From NCBI RefSeq assembly GCF_003399445.1, contig NZ_QUQO01000001.1, positions 1,733,001-1,797,000 on the forward strand: 64,000 bases of DNA, written 5' to 3'. The first letter of the stretch is position 1; each line of letters opens with the position of its first letter. This DNA is from Parvularcula marina. Its GTDB lineage: Bacteria > Pseudomonadota > Alphaproteobacteria > Caulobacterales > Parvularculaceae. The translations under genes were made by a program, and so were the position numbers. A model generated the notes under the pieces. It was not told the DNA's origin. It worked only from the letters and a program-made list of their open reading frames with translations, and did no database searches. Below, piece after piece: positions 55,662 through 63,505 of the stretch.

Positions 55662-56054
55662 ATGAAGCCCGAAACCATCGATCAATATCATGACGCGCAG
55701 GCCAGCGAGGATCAGCAGATCTGCGCGCTCCTCCGTCAGGAGATCGACCGGGCGTTCCCCGATGCCGAAAGCAAGATCTGGCATGGTCATCCGGTATGGT
55801 TTCTCGATGGAAATCCCATCACCGGTTACAGCAAGCTGAAAGACAGCGTCCGCCTACTCTTCTGGAGCGGCCAGTCCTTTGAAACGGGCGGTCTGTCCGT
55901 GGAAGGAAAATTCAAGGCCGCCGAGAAGCGCTACACTTCTTCAAGTGAGATCGATACAGTGGAACTGCGAGGGTGGCTTGGTGAGGCTCGTGATATTCAG
56001 TCGGACTACAAGAACCTCGTGAAGCGCAAAGGCCGCCTCGAGCGCCTGAAGTAA
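55662..56054 (+). CDS. DUF1801 family protein
   Basis: 130 aa. KIWHGHPVWFLDGNPITGYSKLKDSVRLLFWSG in the centre, with the preceding helix DQQICALLRQEIDRAFP, matches the YdhG/YjhX-like DUF1801 fold; the C-terminus is basic (KNLVKRKGRLERLK). Function is unknown; frataxin-like and stress links have been suggested for the family. It stands alone. Confidence 0.85.
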   Translation: MKPETIDQYHDAQASEDQQICALLRQEIDRAFPDAESKIWHGHPVWFLDGNPITGYSKLKDSVRLLFWSGQSFETGGLSVEGKFKAAEKRYTSSSEIDTVELRGWLGEARDIQSDYKNLVKRKGRLERLK

Positions 56055-56093
56055 GCGCTGTGCGAGGATAGGTTACTCTCGATTTCTCCGCTC

Positions 56094-56206
56094 ATGCCCG
56101 CGAAGGCGGGCATCTGCCTCTGATGCGCCTCTCACTCATATTCGGCACGCACAAAGATGAACTCAACCTTCGTCACTCAAGACCAGATCCCCGCCTTCGC
56201 GGGGAT
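56094..56206. repeat. Pair of inverted short palindromic repeats
   Basis: ATGCCCGC-GAAG-GCGGGCAT (56094-56113) and ATCCCCGC-CTTC-GCGGGGAT (56187-56206) are perfect hairpins in opposite orientation, with matching flanks (CTC before the first, GAG after the second). They belong to the widespread intergenic family with CCCGCGAAGGCGGG at its centre. Nothing coding is seen between them. Confidence 0.85.
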
Positions 56207-56234
56207 GAGCAGGCGAAGAGATAGAGATAAGAAA

Positions 56235-56606
56235 CTAAGGAACATAAATCAGACCCGCTTCAAACTCATATCCTCCGGATACTTCATACACACGGACATG
56301 AAGAACCAGGTCACTCGTATTACCCTGAACAGTTATCAGATCGACCAGCACTTGCCAGTAATCTCGTTCCCATACGTATATTGAAGTTTCCCATGCACGG
56401 TCGGAAAGTGGGCCAATCAGCTCAGGATAGGCCTGCAGATTGCCACTATTATATGTGAGTGTCTCGGCATCGATTGGTCTTATGCCATCTCCGGCCGCCG
56501 CCTTACCTTTCGCGTATAAATCGGCGATTTTCTTGAGAGTAGATCGCCAAAGGCTTGGGACCGCTTGTTCTTTTTCCGGTAATTTTTCGACGGCGACGTC
56601 AGACAT
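56235..56606 (-). CDS. Hypothetical protein downstream of ybaB
   Basis: 123 aa. The helical N-terminus (SLWRSTLKKIADLYAKGK) is followed by a strand-rich part with DYWQVLVDLITVQGNTSDLVLHVRVYEVSGGYEF and the ending GLIYVP. It is weakly reminiscent of small immunity-like or DUF7668-type proteins, but I am not certain of any family. It starts nine bases after the ybaB stop and would be cotranscribed with dnaX-dinB-ybaB. Confidence 0.65.
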   Translation of the reverse strand: MSDVAVEKLPEKEQAVPSLWRSTLKKIADLYAKGKAAAGDGIRPIDAETLTYNSGNLQAYPELIGPLSDRAWETSIYVWERDYWQVLVDLITVQGNTSDLVLHVRVYEVSGGYEFEAGLIYVP

Positions 56607-56615
56607 AAGGAGCCA

Positions 56616-56942
56616 TCAAAACGGCAGTTTCATGCCCGGGGGAAGCGGCAGGCCGTCGGTCATCGATTTCATCTGCTCCGCAGACGCTGTTTCGAGTTTT
56701 GACTTCGCGTCATTGATCGCGGCGGTGACGAGGTCTTCGAGGACTTCCTTATCCTCTTCCTTGAACATCTCCGGCGATATTTCGACCCTCGAGGCATAAC
56801 CCTTGCCGTTAAGCACCACACGAACGAGACCGGCGCCAGCCGTGCCCTCGGCCTCCATCGATGCAATCTTCTGCTGCATCTCTTCCATTTTCTGCTGCAG
56901 GCCTTGCGCCTGTTTCATCATGTCGCCGAAATTCTTCATCAT
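56616..56942 (-). CDS. ybaB: YbaB/EbfC nucleoid-associated protein
   Basis: 108 aa. The helical N-terminus MKQAQGLQQKMEEMQQKI is followed by the conserved VVLNGKGYASRVEISPEM, and it ends PLPPGMKLPF; all are family marks. It binds DNA as a dimer. It sits downstream of dnaX as usual, but a DinB gene is inserted between them. Confidence 0.94.
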   Translation of the reverse strand: MMKNFGDMMKQAQGLQQKMEEMQQKIASMEAEGTAGAGLVRVVLNGKGYASRVEISPEMFKEEDKEVLEDLVTAAINDAKSKLETASAEQMKSMTDGLPLPPGMKLPF

Positions 56943-56944
56943 GA

Positions 56945-57457
56945 TCAGTACTCCTTATATTCCTGCGGCATGATCGGAATATCCGTATCATCGGGTTTCG
57001 CCCCCGCCGCGGTCAGCATCATGTGGATCTGCCCCCGGTGATGGGTGGCATGGTTAAAGACATGAACGATCAGGGGCGCTTTCGGGTTCGAAAGCTCTCC
57101 ATAAGAGATCGATTTATAGGTCAGCACACCGTCAATATCGCCTTGCGTCATGCCATCGGCCCAGTCACGGATGACGCCATCAAGCTCGCGCCGCTGACCC
57201 ACAAACTCGTCCCAGTCGATATGCGCCTGCGCATCCGCGAAGCTCGTGATCTTCGGTGCCTCAACGACCCCGAAGCGGGCAAGCCAGAGGAAATCCGCCC
57301 AGTAGATATGCCGGAAGGTCGCGCCGATCGACCCCCAGAAGGCACCTCGCTCCGCCCACCGATCTTCATCCGTGAGAGTTGAGGCGGCTTTGACGAGGCT
57401 GTCATTTTGCCAGTGATTATAGCGCGCCATCATCTGCGCATATTCAGGGGTGATCAT
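56945..57457 (-). CDS. DinB family metal-binding protein
   Basis: 170 aa four-helix-bundle protein. MARYNHWQNDSLVKAA near the start, FRHIYWADFLWLARF near residue 48 (first His ligand) and HVFNHATHHRGQIHMML near 132 give the DinB/YfiT triad. The family includes damage-induced proteins and thiol-dependent transferases. It overlaps dnaX by four bases and ends two bases before ybaB, so it is embedded in the replication-repair operon. Confidence 0.92.
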   Translation of the reverse strand: MITPEYAQMMARYNHWQNDSLVKAASTLTDEDRWAERGAFWGSIGATFRHIYWADFLWLARFGVVEAPKITSFADAQAHIDWDEFVGQRRELDGVIRDWADGMTQGDIDGVLTYKSISYGELSNPKAPLIVHVFNHATHHRGQIHMMLTAAGAKPDDTDIPIMPQEYKEY

Positions 57458-59124
57458 TCATCACTATCCTTGGGGGCCCCTTTCAACGGGCGGACGGCCG
57501 AAATCTTCGCGCCGGGGAAAGCCTCGAACGCGGCTTTGACCAGCGGGTGGGCGTGAAGCTGTTCATCGCGTTCCATACGGAGGGTTTTGACGCCGCCCGG
57601 ATCCTTGACGATGGAAATCATCCAGGGGCGGTCCGTCCAGTCCTTCAGCGCCGTCGTCAGCCGCCCGGTCAGGGATTGGGGCGCGTCTTTCGTCACCGCG
57701 ACATCAAGCCGGCCGTCCTCGATATGGACGGGGATCAGGCAGGTCTCGATCAGGGTCCTCAGCTCCGCATCGCGGTGCTGTTCAGCAAGCCGCGCGATCT
57801 CAAGCAGGCTGGTGATGCCGGGATCAGCAGATTGTTGCGCAACCGGAACAGCCCTTGCTTCGACTGAGGCTTGGGGCGCGAGCGCGGCCTGCGCACCGCC
57901 CCCGCCACGCGGGGCCGCAGGGGCCGGGCTTTGCGTGCCGCCTCCGGTGCCTGAGCCTTCACCAAGCGCCTTCAGCGCTTCTTCGGGCGTCGGCTGGGCC
58001 GCTGCATAGGCCACGCGGATAAGACCAATCTCGGCTGCCGCTGCCGCATCGGGCGCCGCCAGCGTCTCCTCCAGCGCCTTCATCAGGAGCGACCAGCAGC
58101 GGGTCAGCGCCGGGAGCGGCACGGATTTAGAGAGCGCAATGGCGCGGTCCGCATCCGCCTCTCCTGCCTGGCCATGACGCGCGGCGGCCTCCCCCGCCGC
58201 CGTCGTGCGGGTCAGAAGATGCGTCATGTCGAGCAGATCGCGCAGGACCGCCGAAGGGTCCGCGCCTGCATCATATTGCTCCCGGAACAATCCAAGCGCG
58301 GTCGCGGTTTCGCCCTTCATTGCGGCCTCGAGCAGGGCCCAGGTCTGGGTCCGGTCAACGAGCCCCAGCATGTCGCGGACATCCGACGCACTGATCGCCT
58401 CGCCCGCTTTCTGGACCAGCGCCTGATCAAGCAAAGAGAGCGCATCACGCACCGAGCCTTCAGCGGCCTGCGCGATCATGAACAGCGCCTCACGCGCAAT
58501 CGCGGCGCCTTCCTTCTCGGCGATCCCGGCGAGGTGTCCCGTCAATGTCTCGGCATCGAAACGGCGAAGATCAAACCTCTGGCATCGCGAGAGGACCGTC
58601 ACCGGCACCTTGCGGATCTCCGTCGTTGCAAAGATGAATTTCACATGCGGCGGCGGCTCTTCGAGGGTCTTGAGCAGCGCGTTGAAAGCGCTGTTCGAGA
58701 GCATGTGCACCTCGTCGATGATATAGACCTTGGTCCGCGCCTCGATCGGGGCATAGCGCACCCCTTCGATCAGCTCACGGATGTCCCCGACGCCTGTGCG
58801 CGAGGCAGCGTCCATCTCGATGACGTCCGGGTGGCGGCTTTCGGCGATGGCGCGGCAGTGTTTCCCCTCAACCGCCATATCGACGGTCGGGCGGTCAATC
58901 TCATCGGTCTCGTAATTTAGGGCGCGCGCCATGATCCGTGCGGTGGTCGTTTTGCCCACCCCGCGCACGCCAGTCAGGATGAAGGCATGGGCGATGCGGT
59001 TCGCATCGAACGCATTGCGCAGGGTTCTGACCATGGCGTCATGGCCAAGAAGGTCATCGAAGCTCTGCGGCCGGTATTTCCGGGCGAGCACACGGTATTC
59101 GGGAGAGGATGCGGCGTCTGACAC
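57454..59124 (-). CDS. dnaX: DNA polymerase III subunit gamma/tau DnaX
   Basis: 556 aa from GTG 59124. Walker A GVRGVGKTTTAR, DEVHMLSNSAFNALLKTLEEPP and SRCQRFDLRRF are the clamp-loader core, followed by an Ala/Gly-rich linker (about 375-430) and a tau-like C-terminal domain. It loads the sliding clamp and holds the polymerase. Of the four Cys of the enterobacterial zinc module only the last remains (HCRAI near residue 88). No slippery sequence for a shorter gamma form was noticed. Head of the operon dnaX-dinB-ybaB. Confidence 0.95.
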   Translation of the reverse strand: MSDAASSPEYRVLARKYRPQSFDDLLGHDAMVRTLRNAFDANRIAHAFILTGVRGVGKTTTARIMARALNYETDEIDRPTVDMAVEGKHCRAIAESRHPDVIEMDAASRTGVGDIRELIEGVRYAPIEARTKVYIIDEVHMLSNSAFNALLKTLEEPPPHVKFIFATTEIRKVPVTVLSRCQRFDLRRFDAETLTGHLAGIAEKEGAAIAREALFMIAQAAEGSVRDALSLLDQALVQKAGEAISASDVRDMLGLVDRTQTWALLEAAMKGETATALGLFREQYDAGADPSAVLRDLLDMTHLLTRTTAAGEAAARHGQAGEADADRAIALSKSVPLPALTRCWSLLMKALEETLAAPDAAAAAEIGLIRVAYAAAQPTPEEALKALGEGSGTGGGTQSPAPAAPRGGGGAQAALAPQASVEARAVPVAQQSADPGITSLLEIARLAEQHRDAELRTLIETCLIPVHIEDGRLDVAVTKDAPQSLTGRLTTALKDWTDRPWMISIVKDPGGVKTLRMERDEQLHAHPLVKAAFEAFPGAKISAVRPLKGAPKDSDE

Positions 59125-59185
59125 GCCTCACATCTAGGGCAGAAGCGGGACGGAGGAAACCGTCCCGCTCTCCACAAGCCATACT

Positions 59186-59854
59186 TTAGTAGCGGCGATA
59201 CCGGTCGCGGCTGACATAGGAGAAGACCGCGCGGCAGCCATTATTCACCCAGACCCCTTCGCGGGTCTCGCCCCAGTCGGTACCCCGACGGCAGGGCGCA
59301 TCCGAACGGCGGTCATAGAGCCGAAGTTCAGTGAAGTTCTCATTGATCCGGCACAGCCGGTAACGACGATTGTCGCTCTCGCATTTGATATATTGGAGCT
59401 CGCCATAACCGCCGCGACCATAGTCGTCGTCGCGTCCGCCGCCATAGCCGCCTTCACCAAGCTGGACCTGAAAGGTCGCGCGGCAGCCATTATCGACCCA
59501 GACTGCGTAGCGCTCGACGCCCCAGTCACGGCCGATCTGGCAACTGCCCGACGAACGTGAGGCGACATAGCGCAAAGACCAGATCCGGCCGCCGACCTCG
59601 CAACGGTCATACCCGCCGCGCGAGCGGCATTCGATGGTGCGTTCGCGGCCATACCGGTCGCGGTCGCCATAGCGATCATTGTCGCGGTAGGGCCGCGCTT
59701 GCGCCACTGGCGGCGCACCTGCCGCCCGGCCTTTCACGCCTTGCGATGAGGCGCCGGCCAGTTCGACATTAAGATCGACACCCGCCTGCTGGGCAGCGGC
59801 AATCCCGAAGGAAGCAGCAATGGCGCCCGCGGCGGTGAGAATGGTTTTCAGCAT
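59186..59854 (-). CDS. Exported DUF3011 protein
   Basis: 222 aa from ATG 59854 (GGGAGGA upstream). The signal peptide ends near residue 21 (IAAAQQ). Two DUF3011 repeats follow: about 70-125 (ECRSRGGYDRCEVGG, then CQIGRDWG) and 155-215 (KCESDNRRYRLCR, then CRRGTDWG). Each has four Cys that may form two disulfides, and each ends WVNNGCRA or WVDNGCRA. A Tyr/Gly/Asp linker joins them. Found in periplasmic or surface proteins, function unknown. It lies 101 bases downstream of the XRE gene. Confidence 0.87.
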   Translation of the reverse strand: MLKTILTAAGAIAASFGIAAAQQAGVDLNVELAGASSQGVKGRAAGAPPVAQARPYRDNDRYGDRDRYGRERTIECRSRGGYDRCEVGGRIWSLRYVASRSSGSCQIGRDWGVERYAVWVDNGCRATFQVQLGEGGYGGGRDDDYGRGGYGELQYIKCESDNRRYRLCRINENFTELRLYDRRSDAPCRRGTDWGETREGVWVNNGCRAVFSYVSRDRYRRY

Positions 59855-59954
59855 GTTGGTCCTCCCTGAAGGGCCTTTTCGATGTCTCGATAGGGCCAGC
59901 GGAATGTGTCCGAAAGGGGGCACCGGTTTCCCAAAGAGTCAACCAAAGGGGGCA

Positions 59955-60179
59955 CTACTTTCCATCTTGCTCCGGATGATACTGAAACACCTCATCGAGC
60001 GGCACGCCGAAGACATGCGCGATGCGATAGGCCGCCTCGAGGCTGGGGGCGTATTTGCCCTTTTCAATCGCGGCGATGGTCTGGCGCGTCATGCCAATCC
60101 TGTCGGCCAGCTCACTCTGCGTCATTTCATCGGCATCAAAGCGTAAGCGACGGATATTATTACTGATGGGAAGGGCCAA
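59955..60179 (-). CDS. XRE-type HTH regulator
   Basis: 74 aa, starting at TTG 60179 with GGAGGG upstream. A single lambda-repressor-like [40 protein letters not shown], with the YozG-like ending [11 protein letters not shown]. Follows two related membrane-protein genes on the same strand (gap seven bases). It is the likely regulator of that operon, through paired palindromes at 61069-61098. Confidence 0.88.
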   Translation of the reverse strand: MALPISNNIRRLRFDADEMTQSELADRIGMTRQTIAAIEKGKYAPSLEAAYRIAHVFGVPLDEVFQYHPEQDGK

Positions 60180-60186
60180 ATCCGGT

Positions 60187-60585
60187 TCAGCCCTCCACCC
60201 GGTAGAGAATGATCTGCCAGAACGCCTTCACACCCTCGGCGAGCAACAGCCCGAGGAAAGCGATATTCGCGACCATCCAGTTCTCCTCCTTCAGCGACAG
60301 CGCGATGATGAGCAGCAGGGTGGCATTCAGAACGGCAGCCCCGACAATATCCGCCCGCCGCGCAATGCGCCGGTCACGCTCATCGCTCTTATCGCTATCT
60401 CGATAGAAGAGAATGCTGACCGCAATATGGATGACGATTGCCAGCACAATGAAAATGATGATGGCGGTGAGGATCCAGCTCTCCGCGCCAATCCCGCCCG
60501 CCTCGATCAGGCTTTGGCCGTAAAGCCCCCCGACGATGAGACAGACCAGCAGCAGGATCCACGCGCTTTTTTCCTGAAAAGACAT
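60187..60585 (-). CDS. DUF2178-like membrane protein, second copy
   Basis: 132 aa. Four membrane helices (about 8-25, 37-60, 82-100, 105-125), with the cytoplasmic loop [15 protein letters not shown] between helices two and three. It resembles the gene upstream in length, loop (DERD) and ending (YRV/YRG), so the two are diverged paralogues. Function unknown; membrane proteins of this type often travel with a small XRE regulator. Confidence 0.8.
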   Translation of the reverse strand: MSFQEKSAWILLLVCLIVGGLYGQSLIEAGGIGAESWILTAIIIFIVLAIVIHIAVSILFYRDSDKSDERDRRIARRADIVGAAVLNATLLLIIALSLKEENWMVANIAFLGLLLAEGVKAFWQIILYRVEG

Positions 60586-60604
60586 GATTTCACTCCCGAT
60601 ATGA

Positions 60605-61015
60605 TCAAGCGGACGCGCCGCGGTAGAGGGTGATCTGATAGAGCACTTTGGCGAACTCCCCTGCGACCATCCAGAAGAACAGGAAATGCGCGATCAGCCG
60701 ATCGCCGGTCATCAGCGCATAAATAAAAACCAGAAACGCACCGATGGTGATGATCGTGCCCTGCGCCCGTTCGGCCCGCAGCGTGATCTTCTCATCCCGT
60801 TCGTCACGAGCCTCGCGGTCCGCTTTTGATGTGAAGACCGACACCCCGATCGAGCCGACGGCGGTGACGATACCGAAAGCGATCATGGCGATGATCAGCT
60901 CTGTATTGGTGCCGACCACGATATTGCCGCCCTCGATCAGCGAGACCAAGTGCCCGCCATAAACGAGGATAATCCCCACCAGAGTGACCCAGGCCAGTTT
61001 TTCCCTGAATGTCAT
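60605..61015 (-). CDS. DUF2178-like membrane protein, first copy
   Basis: 136 aa from ATG 61015 (AGGAGGG upstream). Four helices (about 7-25, 38-62, 83-100, 106-125) and the charged loop SKADREARDERDEKITLRAE. First gene of the membrane-membrane-XRE operon, behind a promoter with two ACATnATGT palindromes. Role unknown; the loop could contact the regulator. Confidence 0.8.
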   Translation of the reverse strand: MTFREKLAWVTLVGIILVYGGHLVSLIEGGNIVVGTNTELIIAMIAFGIVTAVGSIGVSVFTSKADREARDERDEKITLRAERAQGTIITIGAFLVFIYALMTGDRLIAHFLFFWMVAGEFAKVLYQITLYRGASA

Positions 61016-61068
61016 GCTGCCCTCCTGTTCCTGCCGCTTGAAGCGAACGAGCATGTTCGCCTGACGCT

Positions 61069-61114
61069 ACATAATGTTAGATTTATTATACATCATGTCA
61101 AGAATATAGACCAA
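61069..61114 (-). promoter_or_regulatory. Promoter with two palindromic operators for the XRE operon
   Basis: On the reverse strand TTGGTC (61114-61109) and TATAAT (61090-61085) are 18 bases apart, a good sigma-70 promoter. ACATGATGT (61098-61090) sits just before the -10 and ACATTATGT (61077-61069) just after it. Their centres are 21 bases, two helix turns, apart. That spacing suits a cooperative repressor, presumably the XRE protein encoded in the operon. Confidence 0.6.
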
Positions 61115-61264
61115 TGATCGCATAGAGAGCTGATAAATATGGATTTTTTTGGTCGTCCATTCTGCATATTGGGCAGAAAGCCGACCAAGCTCCCGGCGCA
61201 GAATCGGCGACGCGGCTGCTTATAAGGGAGCAGAATGTAAGGGAGGAATAAGTGGAAGACCGAC

Positions 61265-61358
61265 ACGACCCGGGACGGAAACTCGTTACGGCTGCTTCCT
61301 TCCGGACCTGACCGGGTTGGCGAGGCGCCCGTCCGCGCGGCCTTCCGGCGGGTTACGT
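61265..61358 (-). ncRNA. ffs: Signal recognition particle RNA, small bacterial type
   Basis: The reverse strand carries the universally conserved core GGTCAGGTCCGGAAGGAAGC followed by AGCC (4.5S domain IV, GGAA tetraloop). Outer pairings include GGACGG with CCGTCC and CTCG with CGAG. Ends are approximate, judged from pairing. The RNA binds Ffh to target membrane proteins. Confidence 0.93.
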
Positions 61359-61469
61359 GGCGAATGAACCGGATGATTGCAACATCGCAGTGACGGATTC
61401 TGTATCTCGGTTGAAAAATCAGGCCTGCCTCGGCAGCCTCTCATCCATTTGCCCTTTCCAATCATTAGT

Positions 61470-61497
61470 TTGATTTGCAAACGAGCTTGTTTATATT
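61470..61497 (+). promoter_or_regulatory. Promoter before the membrane protein/wHTH pair
   Basis: TTGATT and TATATT are 16 bases apart. The -35 overlaps an inverted repeat GTTTG-ATTTG-CAAAC (61468-61482) that could bind the winged-helix regulator of the same operon. Confidence 0.5.
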
Positions 61498-61527
61498 ACC
61501 CCACCAGAGGAGATTTCCGCGCTAATC

Positions 61528-62157
61528 ATGACGCCCGACCCCACCAGAGATGATATTTCGTTTCTCAAACGAGTGAGCGAAGAAGGACGATACGCCCCGC
61601 TACTGGGCGGGCGCTATCTGCTCATGTGGGGCACGGTTATCACCATCGCCTATACCTTCCAGTACCTGATCCTGTCGCAGACGTTGGCCTGGCCCGGCTG
61701 GTCCATCGCCGCGATGTGGTTGATCGTCATGGCGATCGCCGGCGGATTCATGGCCACATTTCCCAAAGCCATCCGGAACAAACCCGGCCTTCATGCCGTC
61801 TCCAACCAGGTCGAGCGCTGGGTTTGGACCGCAGGCGGCATGAGCATTTTCGCCTTTGCAAGCGGCACGATACTGGCGATCAGCCTGACCGGCGCATCTG
61901 TGGTTCTTTTCGACATGATCGTCGCCATCGCCCTTGCGGGATACGGGACGGCGTTCCTCGTCGTCTCCTATATCGCCGGACAGGGATGGATGCGCCTGCC
62001 CGCGATCGGCAGTTTCATCGGCACAGGGATCATCCCGTTTTTTGCGGGCACACCGCTCACCTATCTGGTTGGGGCGGTCATCGTGTTTTTCGTTGCGGTC
62101 ATTCCGGGCATCATCCTGCTTCGTGCAGAGCCTGCGGCGCTCAAGGAGGCAATGTGA
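61528..62157 (+). CDS. Polytopic membrane protein paired with a wHTH regulator
   Basis: 209 aa. An acidic and charged N-terminus (TRDDISFLKRVSEEGRYAPLLGGRYL) precedes about six helices (31-51, 55-75, 99-120, 125-147, 152-172, 176-197). GAGGAGA lies upstream. I do not recognise a named family. The next gene starts three bases after its stop, so the pair acts together; membrane-protein plus winged-helix pairs like this are common but little studied. Confidence 0.75.
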   Translation: MTPDPTRDDISFLKRVSEEGRYAPLLGGRYLLMWGTVITIAYTFQYLILSQTLAWPGWSIAAMWLIVMAIAGGFMATFPKAIRNKPGLHAVSNQVERWVWTAGGMSIFAFASGTILAISLTGASVVLFDMIVAIALAGYGTAFLVVSYIAGQGWMRLPAIGSFIGTGIIPFFAGTPLTYLVGAVIVFFVAVIPGIILLRAEPAALKEAM

Positions 62158-62159
62158 TC

Positions 62160-62453
62160 ATGGCCGGTTTCGATGCGGGCAATATTGATGAGACGATTCA
62201 TGGCCGGATCCGTCTGGGGATCATGGCCTATCTCGGCTCGGTCTCACCGGCAGGGTTTACGGAGCTTGCGAATGTGCTGGAGGCAACCAATGGGAACCTC
62301 TCCGTACACCTCAGAAAACTCGAGGAAGCGGGCTATGTCAGCATCGAAAAAGGGTTCGAGCATCGCCGTCCGGTGACCCATGTGCACCTGACCGAAAAGG
62401 GCCGTGAGGCGTGGTCGGTTTACCTTGACGCGATCAAGCCGCTATTCGGCTGA
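62160..62453 (+). CDS. Winged-helix transcriptional regulator (HTH_34 type)
   Basis: 97 aa from ATG 62160 with AAGGAGG ten bases upstream, inside the end of the membrane gene. HGRIRLGIMAYLGS and TNGNLSVHLRKLEEAGYVSIEKGF form the winged helix, then THVHLTEKGREAW, as in small PF13601-like regulators. DNA-binding single-domain protein without an effector domain, so its signal may come from the membrane partner. Likely autoregulates from 61468-61482. Confidence 0.85.
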   Translation: MAGFDAGNIDETIHGRIRLGIMAYLGSVSPAGFTELANVLEATNGNLSVHLRKLEEAGYVSIEKGFEHRRPVTHVHLTEKGREAWSVYLDAIKPLFG

Positions 62454-62497
62454 AAATTCCCCTATCCAGAACGCCGCTCTTATGGCATCGGCGAAAA

Positions 62498-63505
62498 ATG
62501 ACAGACATTTCCTTCTCTCTGGTGCCTGAATGGGCGCCGCAATCAGCATTGTGGATCGGCTGGCCGCGCCTCGCCCATGACTGGCCCGAGGGGCTCGTCA
62601 CGGCGCGCGAGGAAGCGGCTAACCTTATCCGTAACGCCAGTCGTTTCGTTCCCGTAAAGGTTTCCATCGGCGGCCCTCGGTCAATGGCCGATGCGCTTAA
62701 ACGCGAGCTGGATGAGGTCGCCGACCTCTATCCCGTCTCCGCGACCGATGTGTGGCTGCGCGACACCGGCCCGATTGTCGGTTTCGATGAGGGAACGCTC
62801 TCGGCGCAGGCCTTCCGGTTCAATGGCTGGGGCGGCCGGTTCGGCGCTGCTGACGACCGCTATACCGCAGGCGCGATTGCCGCGATCGAAGGCGCCTATG
62901 TAACCTCGCATGACTTTATTCTTGAGGGCGGCTCGATCGAGATCGACGGTGAAGGACGCCTGCTGACGACCAAGGATTGCCTTCTGAACCCCAACCGCAA
63001 TGGCGGATGGGAAAAGCGCGAGGCGGAGCGCACCTTGCGCGATACATTCGGGGTCGATGAGATCCTGTGGCTCGACCGTGGCCTCGTGAACGACCACACG
63101 GACGGTCATATCGATAATATCGCGCGGTTCATCGGGCCGGGCCATGTCGTCTGCCAGCGCGCCTCCGACGAGGATGATCCGCACCGGGAACGCCTTGAAG
63201 AGATCGAGCGGGCCTTGCGTACCTTCAGCCTTGAAGTCTCAACCATCCCCTCACCGGGACGGGTGACCAACAAGGAGGGCGATGTCGTGCCGGCGAGCCA
63301 TTGCAATTTCATCATCACCAATGGCGCGGTCCTGCTCCCGACCTATGATGAGGCGAATGGCGCCGCTGCAGCTGAAGAGCTGGATGCACTTTTCCCGGAT
63401 CGTGAGATCGTGCCCCTGCGCGCGGACCATATCCTGAAAGGCGGCGGCGGCTCCTTCCACTGCATGAGCTGTCAGATCCCCGCATTCGAGGAGGACGTAG
63501 CATGA
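62498..63505 (+). CDS. aguA: Agmatine deiminase AguA
   Basis: 335 aa. Guanidino-group hydrolase fold with VWLRDTGP near residue 85, ILEGGSIEIDG near 144, NDHTDGHIDN near 192 and the catalytic Cys in GGGSFHCMSCQIP at the C-terminus. It converts agmatine to N-carbamoylputrescine. Overlaps aguB by four bases, giving the two-step route from agmatine to putrescine. Confidence 0.95.
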   Translation: MTDISFSLVPEWAPQSALWIGWPRLAHDWPEGLVTAREEAANLIRNASRFVPVKVSIGGPRSMADALKRELDEVADLYPVSATDVWLRDTGPIVGFDEGTLSAQAFRFNGWGGRFGAADDRYTAGAIAAIEGAYVTSHDFILEGGSIEIDGEGRLLTTKDCLLNPNRNGGWEKREAERTLRDTFGVDEILWLDRGLVNDHTDGHIDNIARFIGPGHVVCQRASDEDDPHRERLEEIERALRTFSLEVSTIPSPGRVTNKEGDVVPASHCNFIITNGAVLLPTYDEANGAAAAEELDALFPDREIVPLRADHILKGGGGSFHCMSCQIPAFEEDVA

